A stretch of DNA of 6,526 nucleotides, taken from contig CAYMTN010000276.1 in the NCBI GenBank assembly GCA_964393335.1, forward strand, positions 1 to 6,526. The letters are read 5' to 3'. The DNA comes from CAYMTN01 sp964393335 (GTDB lineage Bacteria; Chloroflexota; Anaerolineae; Aggregatilineales; Aggregatilineaceae). The notes under the pieces are model-generated. The model made no database searches. It was not told the DNA's origin and saw only the letters and a program-made list of their open reading frames with translations. Positions 4,183 to 6,526 of this stretch are shown here, in pieces. Positions within the stretch are counted from its first letter, which is position 1. Every line of letters begins with the position of its first letter. The translations under genes were made by a program, and so were the position numbers.

Positions 4183-6526
4183 ATGGCAACCACGACTTCT
4201 GAAAAATGGTATGCCCTCTCCGGGCAAGAAACCTTGCAGCGGCTTGGTTCTAACCTGGAGCAGGGCCTGAACGATCAGGAAACGCAGCAGCGCCAGCAGC
4301 AGTCGGGCAGGAACGAACTGCCTGCCGAGGCAGAGACTTCACTCTGGGACATGTTAAAACAGCAGTTTACCGAGGTCATGGTATTGGTGCTGTTGGCAGC
4401 CGCGGTGATTTCAATTGCCATCGGAGATACAAAAGATGCTGTCGTGATTCTGGCCATCGTGGTCTTAAACGCAGTGCTAGGCTTTTTTCAGGAATACCAG
4501 GCTGAACAGGCGTTGGCGGCGCTGAGCGCCATGCAGACACCCCTGGTACGGGTGCGTCGCGGTGGTCATGTGCAGGAGATCAGCGCGGTCGAACTGGTGC
4601 CGGGTGATATTGTGCTGCTCGAAGCCGGTGATCGGGTACCGGCGGACGGGCGCTTGATCGAAGCGGTAAACTTGCAGGTTGACGAATCGGCGCTGACGGG
4701 CGAATCACTGGCGGTCGAAAAAGCGGTGGGCGCCCAGCCCGATACCGATCCGCCTCCGGCGCTGGCGGATCGACACAACATTGTTTACATGGGCACGTCG
4801 GTTACTTACGGGCGCGCCGTGTTGGCCGTGACGGGCATCGGGCTGGACACGCAGCTTGGCAACATCGCCGCTATGCTCCAGCGCGTAGAAAAAGGACGCA
4901 CGCCCCTGCAAGAACGATTGGAACGCGTGGGGTTTATTCTGGCGAGCGCGGCCCTGGTTATCTGTGCGCTGGTGTTTGTGACCGGGGTGATCCGGGGCGA
5001 GGACGCCGAACAAATGCTGCTTACTGCGATCAGCCTGGCTGTGGCGGCGATCCCCGAAGGATTGCCCGCCGTGATCACGATTGCGTTGGCGTTGGGCGCG
5101 CGGCGCATGATCCGGCGGCGCGCGTTGATCCGCAAGCTCCCGGCGGTCGAGACACTGGGCGCTGTGTCGGTGATCTGTTCCGACAAAACCGGCACTCTGA
5201 CCCGCAACGAGATGACGGCAACCGTGCTGGGGCTGCCGGGCCGCGATGACGTGACGGTCAGCGGCATCGGGTACGAACCGGTGGGCAACTTCTACGAGGG
5301 GAAACGCGTGATCAACGTGGTCGATGACTCGGTTTTGGCGCGTATTCTCAAGGCAGGGGCTTTGTGTACGGATGCCTTCCTAGAGCAGTCGCACGAGGAT
5401 CAGCGCTGGGAGATCGTGGGCGATACGACCGAAGGAGCGCTGTTAGTGCTGGCGCGTAAGGCTGGGTGGAGCCGTTCGGTGTTGGAAGATGATTTGCCGC
5501 GCAAGGCGGAACTGCCCTTTAGCTCCGAGCGCAAGGCGATGACCACCATTCACCAACCCAAAGGCCATTTTTCGGGTGTGTTATTCGAGAATGCGCCGTT
5601 TGTGGCTTTCACGAAAGGTGCGCCGGATCAACTGGTAAGCTGGGCGTCCCAGGAAGTTATGCCGGACGGCCCCTCGTCGCTGTCGGCTGAACGCCGTGAG
5701 ATGTGGCGGAACAAGATCGAGCTGATGGCCGCCGACGGGCTGCGCGTGATCGGGATCGGGTATCGCCCGCTAGACAACATCCCGGATACGCTCGAACCAG
5801 AGCAGATCGAGCGCAACCTGACCCTGTTAGGGCTGGTCGGCATTGTCGATCCGGCGCGCGAAGAGGCCAAACGTGCCGTGAAACTGGCCGCCGACGCAGG
5901 AATCCGGACGGTGATGATCACGGGCGATCACATTGCCACCGCATCAGCCATCGCCAGGCAGCTTGGGATCATGCGTGACGGTGACCGGGCCATGACCGGT
6001 GTTGAGCTGGACGGGTTAAGTGATGACCAGTTGCATGACGTAGTCGTGAACACGTCGGTTTATGCCCGTGTATCGCCGGAACACAAACTGCGCGTGATCG
6101 AGGCGCTGCAATCGCGTGGCAAAATCGTCGCCATGACCGGTGACGGCGTAAACGATGCCCCAGCACTCAAACAAGCCAACATCGGCGTTGCGATGGGGAT
6201 CACCGGGACCGATGTCAGCCAGGGCGCTGCCGATATGGTGCTGACCGACGATAATTTTGCGACCATCGTCGCCGCTGTCGAAGAAGGCCGCACGATCTAC
6301 GATAACATCCGTAAATTCATCCGGTATCTGCTCAGCACGAACGCGGGTGAAATCGTGACAATGTTCGCGGCGCTGGTTTTCGGCCTGCGTGTGCCGCTGT
6401 TAGCGATCCAGATTCTATGGATTAACCTGGTGACGGATGGGCTCCCCGCCATTGCGTTGGGGTTCGAGCCAAGCGAGCCGGACGTGATGAAACGCCCGCC
6501 GCGCCCGCCCCGCGAGAGCATTTTCG
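4183..6526 (+). CDS. type IIA Ca2+-transporting P-type ATPase (SERCA/PacL-like), 3' end beyond the window
   Basis: The protein uses ATP to pump Ca2+ across the cytoplasmic membrane, most likely outward. The frame is open for 781 codons to the window edge. In order: an N-terminal cation-ATPase domain (about 5-60); M1-M2 (about 64-103); the actuator domain with TGES at 172-175; M3 (about 249-271); M4 with VAAIPEGLP (E292); the phosphorylation motif SDKTGTLT with the aspartyl-phosphate residue D334; the nucleotide-binding domain with KGAPD at 478-482; TGD at 580-582; and the hinge TGDGVNDAP at 652-660. M5 carries N720 and E723; M6 carries N748, T751 and D752 in NLVTDGLP. These correspond to SERCA E309, N768, E771, N796, T799 and D800, so every Ca2+-site side chain expected in M4-M6 is present. 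The remaining M8 ligand, M7-M10 and the C terminus lie outside. It is divergent from the DinB-like operon. Confidence 0.95.
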   Translation, partial: MATTTSEKWYALSGQETLQRLGSNLEQGLNDQETQQRQQQSGRNELPAEAETSLWDMLKQQFTEVMVLVLLAAAVISIAIGDTKDAVVILAIVVLNAVLGFFQEYQAEQALAALSAMQTPLVRVRRGGHVQEISAVELVPGDIVLLEAGDRVPADGRLIEAVNLQVDESALTGESLAVEKAVGAQPDTDPPPALADRHNIVYMGTSVTYGRAVLAVTGIGLDTQLGNIAAMLQRVEKGRTPLQERLERVGFILASAALVICALVFVTGVIRGEDAEQMLLTAISLAVAAIPEGLPAVITIALALGARRMIRRRALIRKLPAVETLGAVSVICSDKTGTLTRNEMTATVLGLPGRDDVTVSGIGYEPVGNFYEGKRVINVVDDSVLARILKAGALCTDAFLEQSHEDQRWEIVGDTTEGALLVLARKAGWSRSVLEDDLPRKAELPFSSERKAMTTIHQPKGHFSGVLFENAPFVAFTKGAPDQLVSWASQEVMPDGPSSLSAERREMWRNKIELMAADGLRVIGIGYRPLDNIPDTLEPEQIERNLTLLGLVGIVDPAREEAKRAVKLAADAGIRTVMITGDHIATASAIARQLGIMRDGDRAMTGVELDGLSDDQLHDVVVNTSVYARVSPEHKLRVIEALQSRGKIVAMTGDGVNDAPALKQANIGVAMGITGTDVSQGAADMVLTDDNFATIVAAVEEGRTIYDNIRKFIRYLLSTNAGEIVTMFAALVFGLRVPLLAIQILWINLVTDGLPAIALGFEPSEPDVMKRPPRPPRESIF

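Noticed and set aside
3905..4270. Plus-strand open frame of 121 codons in the divergent region
   Set aside because: It crosses both promoters and the dyads and overlaps the ATPase start in another frame. It has no ribosome site.
4806..5288. Minus-strand open frame of 160 codons and others opposite the ATPase
   Set aside because: The plus strand carries every P-type ATPase motif in one frame across 4183-6526; the minus frames are low-complexity Ser/Arg/Ala/Ile shadows.

Overview
The window reads as an ordinary chromosomal segment of a moderately GC-rich bacterium. The primary sigma factor has the compact form common outside the Proteobacteria. Together with the Ca2+-ATPase and the style of the anonymous membrane proteins, this is compatible with Chloroflexota (Anaerolineae-like). 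That placement is an impression from protein style, not a search result. No mobile element, CRISPR array, phage gene or integron is visible.

Layout, left to right. (1) Positions 1-53, minus strand: the 5' part of a tRNA-Cys(GCA) cut by the window edge, preceded by a good sigma-70-type promoter at 76-104. (2) Positions 133-169: a perfect 12-bp inverted repeat that should terminate the next gene. (3) Positions 192-1415, minus: a primary (RpoD/SigA-type) sigma factor. (4) Positions 1416-1590: its promoter region, with an extended -10, a second perfect -10 lying inside a palindrome, and a further 10-bp palindrome. (5) Positions 1591-3911, minus: an apparent three-gene operon, read from right to left. 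It encodes a DinB/ClbS-like four-helix-bundle protein, a 423-residue membrane protein with a large predicted extracytoplasmic domain, and a 174-residue four-helix membrane protein that overlaps its predecessor by ATGA. (6) Positions 3912-4182: a divergent regulatory region with a promoter on each strand, a tandem pair of dyads at the predicted start of the leftward transcript, and a central CCCCAA/TTGGGG dyad. (7) From 4183 to the window end, plus: a type IIA (SERCA/PacL-like) Ca2+-transporting P-type ATPase, open at the right edge after 781 codons.

The sigma factor, the tRNA and the ATPase are confident calls. The two membrane proteins are not recognised. Their tight coupling to each other and their shared promoter with the DinB-like gene are the most open biological question here. 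The other points of interest are the symmetric sequences at 3954-3991 and 4052-4066, which look like binding sites and are not explained by any gene. I do not see convincing evidence of a wholly new system.
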